From JADJVL01 sp046331545 (GTDB taxonomy: Bacteria > Acidobacteriota > Holophagae > Holophagales > Holophagaceae): a stretch of DNA of 64,000 nt. Positions 26,994-34,008 of the stretch are shown here, piece by piece (position 1 is the stretch's first letter; the number at the start of each line of letters is the position of its first letter). The notes beneath the pieces were generated by a model. That model saw only the letters and a program-made list of their open reading frames with translations, did no database searches and was not told the DNA's origin. The stretch is taken from the NCBI GenBank assembly GCA_046331545.1, contig JAXLQR010000002.1, positions 2,232,001 to 2,296,000 on the forward strand. The letters are read 5' to 3'. The position numbers and the translations under genes were made by a program.

Positions 26994-28448
26994 ATGCCCA
27001 AGATCCAGATCAACGGCCGCGAGATGGAGGTGCCGGTCGGCACCCTGGTGCTGGACGCCTGCAGGACGGCGGGCATCGACATCCCCCACTACTGCTACCA
27101 CCCGGCCCTGACGCCGGTGGCCACCTGCCGCATGTGCATGGTGGAGATCAAGGGCATGCCCAAGCTGGCCACCAGCTGCACCACCACCGTGGGGCCCGCG
27201 CCGAGGGACAACCCCGAGGGCCTGGCCATGGAGATCTTCACCAACACCAAGGCCGTGGCGGACGCCCGGGCGGGGGTGATGGAGTTCCTCCTCATGAACC
27301 ACCCCCTGGACTGCCCGATCTGCGACCAGGCCGGGGAGTGCAAGCTGCAGGACTACAGCTACGAGTACGGCAGCGGCGACAGCCGCATGGCCGAGGTCAA
27401 GCGCCGCTACCGGTACGAGGACCTGGGCGCCAAGATCGTCATCGACAAGAACCGCTGCATCCACTGCACCCGCTGCGTGCGCTTCACCCAGGAGGTGAGC
27501 GGCACCTGGGAGCTCACCGTGGCCCAGCGCGGCTCGAAGCTGGAAGTCACCACCTACAGCGGCAAGAGCATGGACCAGAACGCCTGGGCCGGGAACGTGG
27601 TGGACCTCTGCCCCGTGGGCGCCCTGACCTCCCGGGACTTCCGTTTCAACAAGCGGGTCTGGTACCTCAAGCCCGTCCCCACCATCAGCCGCCTCAGCGC
27701 CCTGGCGAACCCGATTTGGGCGGACGTGGACCAGAACCAGGTCTGGCGCTTCCGGCCCCGCCCCCAGGAAGGGAAGCTCGGCACCCACTTCGTCAGCGAC
27801 GAGGAGCGCTACGCCTACCACGCCTATACGGCGGATCCGTCCACGCGCGCCCTCCAGCCGACGCTGAAGGGCTCGGCCTCCACCCTCGACGCCGTCCGCG
27901 ACGCCCTCCAGGGCGCCGGCAAGGTGGCCGTGGTGGGCCAGGGCGTCTTCGGTTGCGACGGGGCCCAGCGCCTGGGCGAGCTGGCCTCGGCGGAGAACCT
28001 CAAGTTCGGCAGCGGGGACAAGATGCTGCCCATCCAGCTGCCCAAGTTCCAGACCAGCGCCGACGGCGTCTTCAACCGCCGGGGTTTCGCCGAGCGGGGC
28101 TACCGCTTCGCCAAGCTCGACGAGCTGGAGCAGCTGGTGAAGTCCGGCGACGTGAAGGCCGTGGTCTTCCTCCACGACGCCGACTTCAGCTCCCAGAAGG
28201 AGACCGACCGCCTCCTCGAGATCGCGAAGGCGGCCAAGGTCAGCGTGGCCCTCGAGGTCGCGCCTTCGGCCCTGGGCGAGGCCTGCAGCGCCTGGATCCC
28301 GGTGGCGAACTACCTCGAGGAATCGGACTTCGTGGTCAACCACGACGGCGAGCTGCGGCGCTACCAGAAGGCCCTGGAGCCGCCCCGCGGCCTGAAGTCC
28401 GTGGCCGCCACCGCCAAGGCCCTGGCGCCGGTGGCGGTGCCCGCCTGA
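26994..28448 (+). CDS. Isolated short NuoG-like iron-sulfur protein
   Basis: The 484-residue protein matches the N-terminal part of the NADH:quinone oxidoreductase 75-kDa subunit. A 2Fe-2S ferredoxin domain (YCYHPALTPVATCRMCMVE) is followed by the His-Cys3 cluster segment (HPLDCPICDQAGEC) and a 4Fe-4S segment (CIHCTRCVRF, then CPVGAL). The rest is a reduced molybdopterin-enzyme-like domain that is much shorter than in usual NuoG (about 700-900 residues). No other nuo gene lies in the window. It may feed electrons in complex I encoded elsewhere, or serve a hydrogenase or dehydrogenase. The call to the NuoG family is firm, the partner is unknown. Confidence 0.88.
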   Translation: MPKIQINGREMEVPVGTLVLDACRTAGIDIPHYCYHPALTPVATCRMCMVEIKGMPKLATSCTTTVGPAPRDNPEGLAMEIFTNTKAVADARAGVMEFLLMNHPLDCPICDQAGECKLQDYSYEYGSGDSRMAEVKRRYRYEDLGAKIVIDKNRCIHCTRCVRFTQEVSGTWELTVAQRGSKLEVTTYSGKSMDQNAWAGNVVDLCPVGALTSRDFRFNKRVWYLKPVPTISRLSALANPIWADVDQNQVWRFRPRPQEGKLGTHFVSDEERYAYHAYTADPSTRALQPTLKGSASTLDAVRDALQGAGKVAVVGQGVFGCDGAQRLGELASAENLKFGSGDKMLPIQLPKFQTSADGVFNRRGFAERGYRFAKLDELEQLVKSGDVKAVVFLHDADFSSQKETDRLLEIAKAAKVSVALEVAPSALGEACSAWIPVANYLEESDFVVNHDGELRRYQKALEPPRGLKSVAATAKALAPVAVPA

Positions 28449-28461
28449 GGCGCCCCGCTCC

Positions 28462-28842
28462 TTGCCGAAGACGCCGCTGATCCTCGCCTACGACGCGGAG
28501 TGCAGCTTCTGCTGCCGGCTGATGGACCGCCTGCGGGCGAGGGACCGTCGCGGCCTGCTGGTCTTCTTCCCCCTCCAGTCGAAGGAGCTGGTCATGGTCG
28601 CCCCGGAGCTCGCGGGCCGGGACCTGCACGGCGACATCCATGGCCTGGAGGAGGGCACGCGGCGGGTCTGGAAGGGTGCCGCCCTGCTGCCGGAAGTGTG
28701 GTCGCGGCTGCCGGGGTGGAAGCTGCTGGCGCCGCTGCTGCGCCTGCCCATCGTGAAACCCGCCTCCATCCTCTGGTGGCGCTGGCGCGTGGCGAGGCGG
28801 GTCCAGGTGATGGGGCGGCAGCCGTATCAGGACCGGTTCTAG
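28462..28842 (+). CDS. DCC-family (DUF393) thiol-disulfide oxidoreductase-like protein
   Basis: The 126-residue protein has the DCC/DUF393 signature near its N-terminus (YDAECSFCCRLMDRLRARD), with a CxxC pair in a thioredoxin-like context. The C-terminal part is basic with several tryptophans. DUF393 proteins are predicted redox proteins of unknown substrate. Translation probably starts at TTG 28462, with GAGG rather far upstream, because no ATG is available before the conserved motif. It lies 13 bp after the NuoG-like gene, so the two are likely co-expressed. Confidence 0.82.
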   Translation: MPKTPLILAYDAECSFCCRLMDRLRARDRRGLLVFFPLQSKELVMVAPELAGRDLHGDIHGLEEGTRRVWKGAALLPEVWSRLPGWKLLAPLLRLPIVKPASILWWRWRVARRVQVMGRQPYQDRF

Positions 28843-28863
28843 GGGCCCTTGTGCCGCCTCGGC

Positions 28864-29604
28864 CTATGCCCGCCGCGGCCACCACAGCGCCACCTCGATC
28901 GCCCGGGCGAAGAGCAGCGAGTCCGGCGCGCGGTCGAGGGTGATGCCGAGGGGTGCGGCCATGGTGTTGACCTCAAGCTCCGCCCACGCGGGCTGGAGGG
29001 CCCAGGGGGCATGGTGGATCTCGCCGAGGAGCAGTCGGCCATCCTCGTCAGCGGCGTGGAGGCAGTAGCGCTCGGTGAGCCAGTGCTCGAGCGTGCCGGG
29101 CCGGGCCGTGAAAGTATCGCCGGACGGTCCGTAGCGCCCGCGGAATCCGGCTGGGGGCTCACCTCGATGGATGCGCGACGACCGGAAGCGGATCGCCTCC
29201 CCATCGGCCTCGCAGGCCATCTCGGCGTCCATGTAGGGCAGATGGAAGGTCCGCCGGGCGAAACGCACCGCCAGGGGGTGCGTCGCGTCCAGGCTGAGGA
29301 ACCAGACACCGGGCCTGCCGTCCCGCACCACGTAGGTGCGGACGTTCAGCTCGACGAAGGCGCTCAGGCCCGGCAGGGGCGGGAGGGCCCGGGCGCGGAT
29401 GCGGTCCATGCGGAAGGGCACCACCGCCAGCCAGGCGGCCCCGTCGAAGGTGTCGATCCCGAGCCCGTCCGGGATGAGGGGCCGCAGGGCCGCCGGCTCC
29501 ACGCGCCAGTGCGCGAAGAGCAGGTCGAGCCAGCGCTGGGCCATGACCCAGGGCGCCCGGGGCAGGGGCCAGGGGCGGTGGGCGGTGGCTTGAAGGCAGT
29601 CCAT
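28864..29604 (-). CDS. DUF2071 (YqjF-like) family protein
   Basis: The 246-residue soluble protein has the DUF2071 pattern: MAQRWLDLLFAHWRVEPAAL near the start, LIPDGLGIDTFDGAAWLAVV and VELNVRTYV in the middle, and a second half with FHLPYMDA and HWLTERYCL. Homologues such as B. subtilis YqjF have an acetoacetate-decarboxylase-like fold, but no activity is established for most. The start is ATG 29604, 5 bases after GGGGAG. It follows a membrane-protein gene by 46 bp on the same strand. Confidence 0.87.
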   Translation of the reverse strand: MDCLQATAHRPWPLPRAPWVMAQRWLDLLFAHWRVEPAALRPLIPDGLGIDTFDGAAWLAVVPFRMDRIRARALPPLPGLSAFVELNVRTYVVRDGRPGVWFLSLDATHPLAVRFARRTFHLPYMDAEMACEADGEAIRFRSSRIHRGEPPAGFRGRYGPSGDTFTARPGTLEHWLTERYCLHAADEDGRLLLGEIHHAPWALQPAWAELEVNTMAAPLGITLDRAPDSLLFARAIEVALWWPRRA

Positions 29605-29650
29605 GGAGCTCCCCGGCCCGCTGCGGGCGGTTCGACCCCGCGAAGGCCCC

Positions 29651-30367
29651 TCACAGCATCAGGCGCCGGACCAGCCCGATCCATGGGCTCGTGCCCGAGA
29701 AGGCGGCCCCCGCGAAGGTGGCGGTGATGATGAGGGCCGCTCCCAGCAGGGTGGCCTTGTGGAGCTTCCGGCTGGCCACCACGTCGGCGGCCACGTAGCT
29801 CAGCAGGATCCCGAGGGTGACGCCGATGCCGAGCGGGATGTTGTGGTTGGGGATGAACGGGAGCCTCACCACCGCCGGCCCCAGCGTGCTGAACATGGCC
29901 AGGGCCATGAGCCGGCGATGGACCTCCGGCTTGCGGCGGGTGAGCAGGCCCGCCCCGTACAGCACCACGAAGGGCACGAGGATGGCGAAGAGCTGGATGC
30001 CGAGCAGGAAGGGGCCTTCCGGGCTCGCGGGGTCGTGGCGCAAGCGGTCACCCGCGAGCTTGAGGGAGACGAGGGTTCCAAGGACCACCACCAGCGAGGC
30101 CAGGGCCAGGCTGGCGAGCCCGAGCGTCCGGTGCAGCGACAGGCGCCGGGACGCGGCCAGGCGGACCTGCACCATGAAGAGCAGGTACCAGGCGGTCATC
30201 ACCGCGCCGTGCGCATGCACGACCAGGGGAAGGGTGTCCTTGTAGAACAAGGGCGCGAAGAAGTAGGTCCGGAAGAACCCGGCGAAGACAACCAGCAGGA
30301 GGCCGAAGGCGACGACCGTGTAGAAACGGCGCGGGTCCGCAGAGGATCGGGGGGCGGCGGGGGGCAT
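29651..30367 (-). CDS. Seven-helix membrane protein, unknown function
   Basis: The 238-residue protein has about six or seven predicted membrane helices. Conserved-looking histidines occur in VVHAHGAVMTAWYLLFMVQ, in SLHRTLG and in PEVHRRLMA, a pattern I have seen in uncharacterised bacterial membrane proteins of possible haem-binding or DUF2306/DUF420-like type. No function is assigned. The start is ATG 30367. It is divergent from the NlpC/P60-like gene and probably co-transcribed with the DUF2071 gene downstream. Confidence 0.8.
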   Translation of the reverse strand: MPPAAPRSSADPRRFYTVVAFGLLLVVFAGFFRTYFFAPLFYKDTLPLVVHAHGAVMTAWYLLFMVQVRLAASRRLSLHRTLGLASLALASLVVVLGTLVSLKLAGDRLRHDPASPEGPFLLGIQLFAILVPFVVLYGAGLLTRRKPEVHRRLMALAMFSTLGPAVVRLPFIPNHNIPLGIGVTLGILLSYVAADVVASRKLHKATLLGAALIITATFAGAAFSGTSPWIGLVRRLML

Positions 30368-30475
30368 GGGCGGCCATTCTAAGGCCGAAGGGCTGGGCGG
30401 GTGAATCCCCCCTCGGAGGCGGTTCCGGGGACGCCATCCACCGGCCCTCCGATCGCGGCCTGGCCCGCCTGGGCG

Positions 30476-30481
30476 TATCCT
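30476..30481 (+). promoter_or_regulatory. -10-like element placed for a leaderless transcript
   Basis: TATCCT lies only 6 bases before the ATG at 30488, and no Shine-Dalgarno sequence is present between them. A transcription start about 7 bases after the -10 would coincide with the start codon and give a leaderless message. No clear -35 is visible, so this is a weak call. Confidence 0.3.
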
Positions 30482-30487
30482 CGGGCC

Positions 30488-31270
30488 ATGTCCCTCCTGG
30501 ACCGCATCGCCACCTGGATGGTGGGCTACCTGACCTCGTCGTCGGGGGCCTACCAGCGCCGGGTGCCCAACGACATGGCGCGCCTCAAGGAGATCCTCCG
30601 CCCCGGCGACATCCTGCTGGTGGAGGGCGGCACCCGCATCTCCCAGGTGATCATGTACCTCACCCAGAGCTCCTGGAGCCATGCCGCCATCTACGTGGGC
30701 GACGCGCTGCTGCGCTGGGGCGGGCCCGAGGCGGACGCCGTGCTGGACGAACTGGGCGCCGAGGCGGGCTTCCTCCTCATCGAGAGCGACATGAAGCGCG
30801 GCGTCATCGGCGTGCCCCTCTCGAAATACCAGGGCAACAACCTGCGCATCTGCCGTCCCCACGGCCTGCGGCCCGAGGACCTGGACCGCGTGCTGGAGGA
30901 GGTCTTCCGCCATCTCGGCGTGCGCTACGACAAGCGCAACATCTTCGACCTGGCCCGCTACCTCACGCCCTTCCATCTGCTCCCGGCGAAGTTCCGCCGC
31001 AAGCCCCTCTACTTCGGCAGCTCGACGAGCCGGGAGATCATCTGCTCGGCGCTCATCGCGAAGGCCTTCTACAAGGTGAACTACCCCATCCAGCCCATCG
31101 TCCACGAGACGGGCCGGGGCGGCAGCCACGCCTTCCGGGACCGCGTCACCGTCCGCCATCCGAGCTACATCATGCCCCGCGACTTCGACCTCAGCGCCAA
31201 CTTCGAGATCGTGAAGCACCACCTGAAGGGCTTCGAGAGCTTCGACTACCGGCAGCTCGCGCTGTTCTGA
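30488..31270 (+). CDS. Permuted NlpC/P60-like (YiiX/YebB type) cysteine hydrolase
   Basis: The 260-residue protein has the order of circularly permuted papain-like NlpC/P60 proteins. The histidine region comes first (RPGDILLVEGG, then SSWSHAAIYVG with the probable catalytic His) and the cysteine region later (REIICSALIAKAFY). Relatives of YiiX/YebB act on peptides or lipids, with the substrate undetermined. There is no signal peptide, so it is probably cytoplasmic or membrane-associated. It ends 3 bp from the acyltransferase gene on the other strand. Confidence 0.83.
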   Translation: MSLLDRIATWMVGYLTSSSGAYQRRVPNDMARLKEILRPGDILLVEGGTRISQVIMYLTQSSWSHAAIYVGDALLRWGGPEADAVLDELGAEAGFLLIESDMKRGVIGVPLSKYQGNNLRICRPHGLRPEDLDRVLEEVFRHLGVRYDKRNIFDLARYLTPFHLLPAKFRRKPLYFGSSTSREIICSALIAKAFYKVNYPIQPIVHETGRGGSHAFRDRVTVRHPSYIMPRDFDLSANFEIVKHHLKGFESFDYRQLALF

Positions 31271-31273
31271 AGG

Positions 31274-32236
31274 TCAGGCCTGCGACGTCTGGAGCCGCTT
31301 CGGGTCCTCCCAGAACGGGTAGAAGCAGTACCACTGGTCGGGCCGCGCCCGCACGAGGTCCTCGAGGTGGGCCACGTAGCGCCGCATGCCCGCCTCGATG
31401 GCGGCCATGCGCTCGCCCCGGCCGCCGACCACCTGGATGGGCGGCTCGAAGACCGCCTCGAAGCGGTGCTCCGCGTTCGTGTAGAAGAAGGCGGGCACGA
31501 TGGCCGCGCCGGTCATGGCCGCCAGTTCCCAGGGTCCGCGGGGGAAGAAGGCCTCCCGGCCGAAGAAGGGGACGGGCAGGCCGTTGAGGCTGAAGTCGCG
31601 GTCCCCCTGCATGCCCACCAGACGGCCCTCCCGGAGGATCTTCACCAGGGGCAGGGTGGCGAAGCCCCCGCCCACGGGCACCCCCACCACGCCGGCGTTC
31701 TCGCGCATGCGGGTGCGCAGGCGCTCCACCGGCTCGAAGCGGTCGGGCTTGTAGACCGCGTGGATGCTGCGCCCGCGGCTGCGCAGCAGCAGGCCGCCCA
31801 GCTCGTAGCTTCCCAGGTGGGCCGTGAGGAGGATGACGCCCTTTCCCGCGGCGAGGCTCTCCTCCAGGTGCTCGCGGCCGTCGATGCGGTCGATGCACCG
31901 CCAGCCCTCCTCCGCCGGACGCTGGCCGAAGCGGAAGAAGTCCACCCAGGAGTAGGCGTGGTTCCGGATGGCCCGCAGCGCCACGCGCCGCACTTCCCGG
32001 TGGCCTTCGGGAAGGCCCATCACCTGGGCCATGTTGGCGCAGACCGCGTCCAGGTACTTGGGCCGCAGGGCAACGAAGGCCTCGATGACCTGGTCGGCGA
32101 TCTCGAAGCCGCGCTCCCGGCGCTCGAAGGCCCGGGCCGCGAAGAGGAAGAGGGGGAAGAGCGTGCCGAAGACCCCGCCGTAGACGAGGTCCAGGACCTT
32201 GGAATCGCTCTGCATGCGGTCTTGCATCCACCCCAC
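31274..32236 (-). CDS. Lipid A-type lauroyl/myristoyl acyltransferase (LpxL/HtrB family)
   Basis: The 320-residue protein belongs to the LpxL/LpxM lysophospholipid acyltransferase family, which adds secondary acyl chains to lipid A at the inner membrane. It has a hydrophobic N-terminal segment (about 20-38), the HxxxxE catalytic motif (HLGSYE) within LLTAHLGSYELGGLLL, and the downstream GDRDFSLNGLPVPFFG motif. Regiospecificity cannot be assigned. Translation may start at GTG 32236 or at ATG 32227. It supports a diderm envelope with lipid A-like lipids. rsgA lies 18 bp upstream on the same strand. Confidence 0.88.
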   Translation of the reverse strand: MGWMQDRMQSDSKVLDLVYGGVFGTLFPLFLFAARAFERRERGFEIADQVIEAFVALRPKYLDAVCANMAQVMGLPEGHREVRRVALRAIRNHAYSWVDFFRFGQRPAEEGWRCIDRIDGREHLEESLAAGKGVILLTAHLGSYELGGLLLRSRGRSIHAVYKPDRFEPVERLRTRMRENAGVVGVPVGGGFATLPLVKILREGRLVGMQGDRDFSLNGLPVPFFGREAFFPRGPWELAAMTGAAIVPAFFYTNAEHRFEAVFEPPIQVVGGRGERMAAIEAGMRRYVAHLEDLVRARPDQWYCFYPFWEDPKRLQTSQA

Positions 32237-32254
32237 GCTAGCAGCCGGGCAACC

Positions 32255-33358
32255 TCAACGATGCACGTTCTGGTTGGGGTTGCGCTCCTCCATCTCCGAC
32301 CACAGACGCTGGAGGCTCTGGAGGCGCTCCGGGTAGTCCAGGCCGAGGGCGTCCAGGACCTCCTCGTCGTCGGGGTCGAAGGCCACGGGATCCTCCAGTA
32401 CCTCCGCCGGGAATTCGGGGAAGACCGCCGCCAGCAGGTCCCGGGGGAAGCCCCGGACGCTGAGGGTCCGCACCCCCGGCGTGTCCACCAGCGTCCCGCC
32501 GAAGGGAGTCGGCAGCCAACGGGCCGACGTCGTGGTCTGCCGGCCCGTGCCCCACCGGGACATGCCGCCGGTGCGCAGCTCCCGTCCCGGCAGCAGCGCG
32601 TTAACCAGGGTGCTCTTGCCCACGCCGCTGTGGCCGACGAGCACCGCCGTGCGGTCTGCCAGCAGCGTGCGCAGGGCGTCCAGGCCCTCGCCGGTCTCGG
32701 CGCTGGTCTCCAGGATCGGCACGCCTTGCTCCCGGAGGGGATCCAGCTCGGGCAGGGTGTCCTTTTTCGAGGCGCGGTCGCGCTTGGTGACGATGGCGCG
32801 GAAGGCGAGCCCCGCCGCCAGGGCCAGCACCTGGGCCCGCTCCAGCAGCCCCGGCCGCAGGGGCGGGTCCACCACCGCCGCGCAGGCCCAGAGCTCGTCG
32901 GCGTTGGCGCAGACCAGCTGCCAGGGCTCCCGGTCGTCGATGCCACCCCGCTTGAGCAGCGTCCGCCGGGGCATAACCGCCACCACCTGGGCCTGGGGCA
33001 GGCTGGGATCAGCGGCCTCCAGAGGCACGGGACTGTAGCGCACGCGGTCCCCCACCACCAGCTTCACGCCCTTCAGCTTGCCCCCGAGGGTGGCCCGCAG
33101 CTCCGTGCGGTCCGGCAGCTCCAGGTCCACCCACTGGCTGTGGCGCGTGACCAGCGTGGCCTCCGGCAGGTGCAGCCAGGGGCCGGCATCCGGAAGGCGG
33201 AGCATGGCGTCCGCGTCGTTGGCCTCGATGCCCGTCTCCAGCCGCTCCGCCCGCTGCTGGCGCCGCTTGCTGTCGGACTTCCGCTCCCGGCTGTAGGCCT
33301 CCCGGTGGTCCAGGTCCTGGGCGTGGCGGCTCTGGCCGAGGCGGAACTTGCGGGTCAT
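32255..33358 (-). CDS. rsgA: Ribosome small-subunit GTPase RsgA, without C-terminal zinc ligands
   Basis: RsgA is a circularly permuted GTPase that checks late 30S assembly. The 367-residue product has an OB-fold region (about 60-120) and the permuted G motifs in order: TKRD (G4), GHSGVGKST (G1), TTTS (G2-like) and DTPG (G3). The C-terminal domain normally binds zinc through a C-x-n-C-x-H-x-n-C pattern. Here the stretch after DTPG (roughly residues 300-367) contains no cysteine and only one histidine, next to the last residue. The start shares one base with the EF-P stop codon (TGATG), so translation is coupled. Confidence 0.93.
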   Translation of the reverse strand: MTRKFRLGQSRHAQDLDHREAYSRERKSDSKRRQQRAERLETGIEANDADAMLRLPDAGPWLHLPEATLVTRHSQWVDLELPDRTELRATLGGKLKGVKLVVGDRVRYSPVPLEAADPSLPQAQVVAVMPRRTLLKRGGIDDREPWQLVCANADELWACAAVVDPPLRPGLLERAQVLALAAGLAFRAIVTKRDRASKKDTLPELDPLREQGVPILETSAETGEGLDALRTLLADRTAVLVGHSGVGKSTLVNALLPGRELRTGGMSRWGTGRQTTTSARWLPTPFGGTLVDTPGVRTLSVRGFPRDLLAAVFPEFPAEVLEDPVAFDPDDEEVLDALGLDYPERLQSLQRLWSEMEERNPNQNVHR

Positions 33359-33930
33359 CACGCCCTGCCGGCGAATTCCCTCGTCTCGGTGCTGACCTTC
33401 ACCTTCTCGCCCTCCTTGATGAAGAGGGGCACCTTGATCTCGATGCCGGTCTCCAGCTTGGCGGGCTTGGTCACGTTGCCCGACGCGGTGTCGCCCCGGG
33501 CGCCGGGCTCGGTGTAGGTCACCGCGAGCTCCACCTGGAGGGGGAGCTGGATGCCGATGGGGTTGCCGTTGAACTTCTGGATCTGGACCAGGGTGCCCTC
33601 CAGGAGGAAGTCCAGGGCGTCGCCGAGCATGTCGGGGCCGATCTCGTGGGTCTCGAAGCTCTCCTGGTCCATGAAGTGGCCGCCCTCGCCGTCGGCGTAG
33701 AGGAAGCTGGCGGGCACCATCACCAGGTCCGGCTCCTTGAACTTGTCGCCGGCCTTGAAGGTCTTGTCGAAGACCGCGCGGGTGAGGAGGTTGCGCATCT
33801 TCAGGCGGACCAGCGTCTGGCCGCCGCGGGCCGTCGGCGTGCTGACCTCGGCGTCGAGGCAGTGGTAGGGGACGCCCTCGTGCTCGAAGAACATCTTCCG
33901 CTTGATGTCGATGGCTTCCAGGAGCGCCAT
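33358..33930 (-). CDS. efp: Elongation factor P family protein, YeiP/EfpL-like
   Basis: EF-P family proteins bind the ribosome and relieve stalling at polyproline-type sequences. The 190-residue product has the three-domain layout and the C-terminal GIEIKVPLFIKEGEKV pattern. The tip loop reads STPTARGGQ with Arg35, which matches the SPTARG loop of E. coli YeiP/EfpL rather than the PGKGQ loop of canonical E. coli EF-P. The C-terminal GARGDTASGNVTKPAKLETG also resembles YeiP. No modification enzyme gene is nearby. The start is ATG 33930. It overlaps rsgA by one base. Confidence 0.93.
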   Translation of the reverse strand: MALLEAIDIKRKMFFEHEGVPYHCLDAEVSTPTARGGQTLVRLKMRNLLTRAVFDKTFKAGDKFKEPDLVMVPASFLYADGEGGHFMDQESFETHEIGPDMLGDALDFLLEGTLVQIQKFNGNPIGIQLPLQVELAVTYTEPGARGDTASGNVTKPAKLETGIEIKVPLFIKEGEKVKVSTETREFAGRA

Positions 33931-34008
33931 GCCAGACCTCGTCAAACGGCCATTCTACCGCGTTCCGCGGGCTTTCCGGAGGTATAGTCTCTCCTTGCAG
34001 CCCATCCC

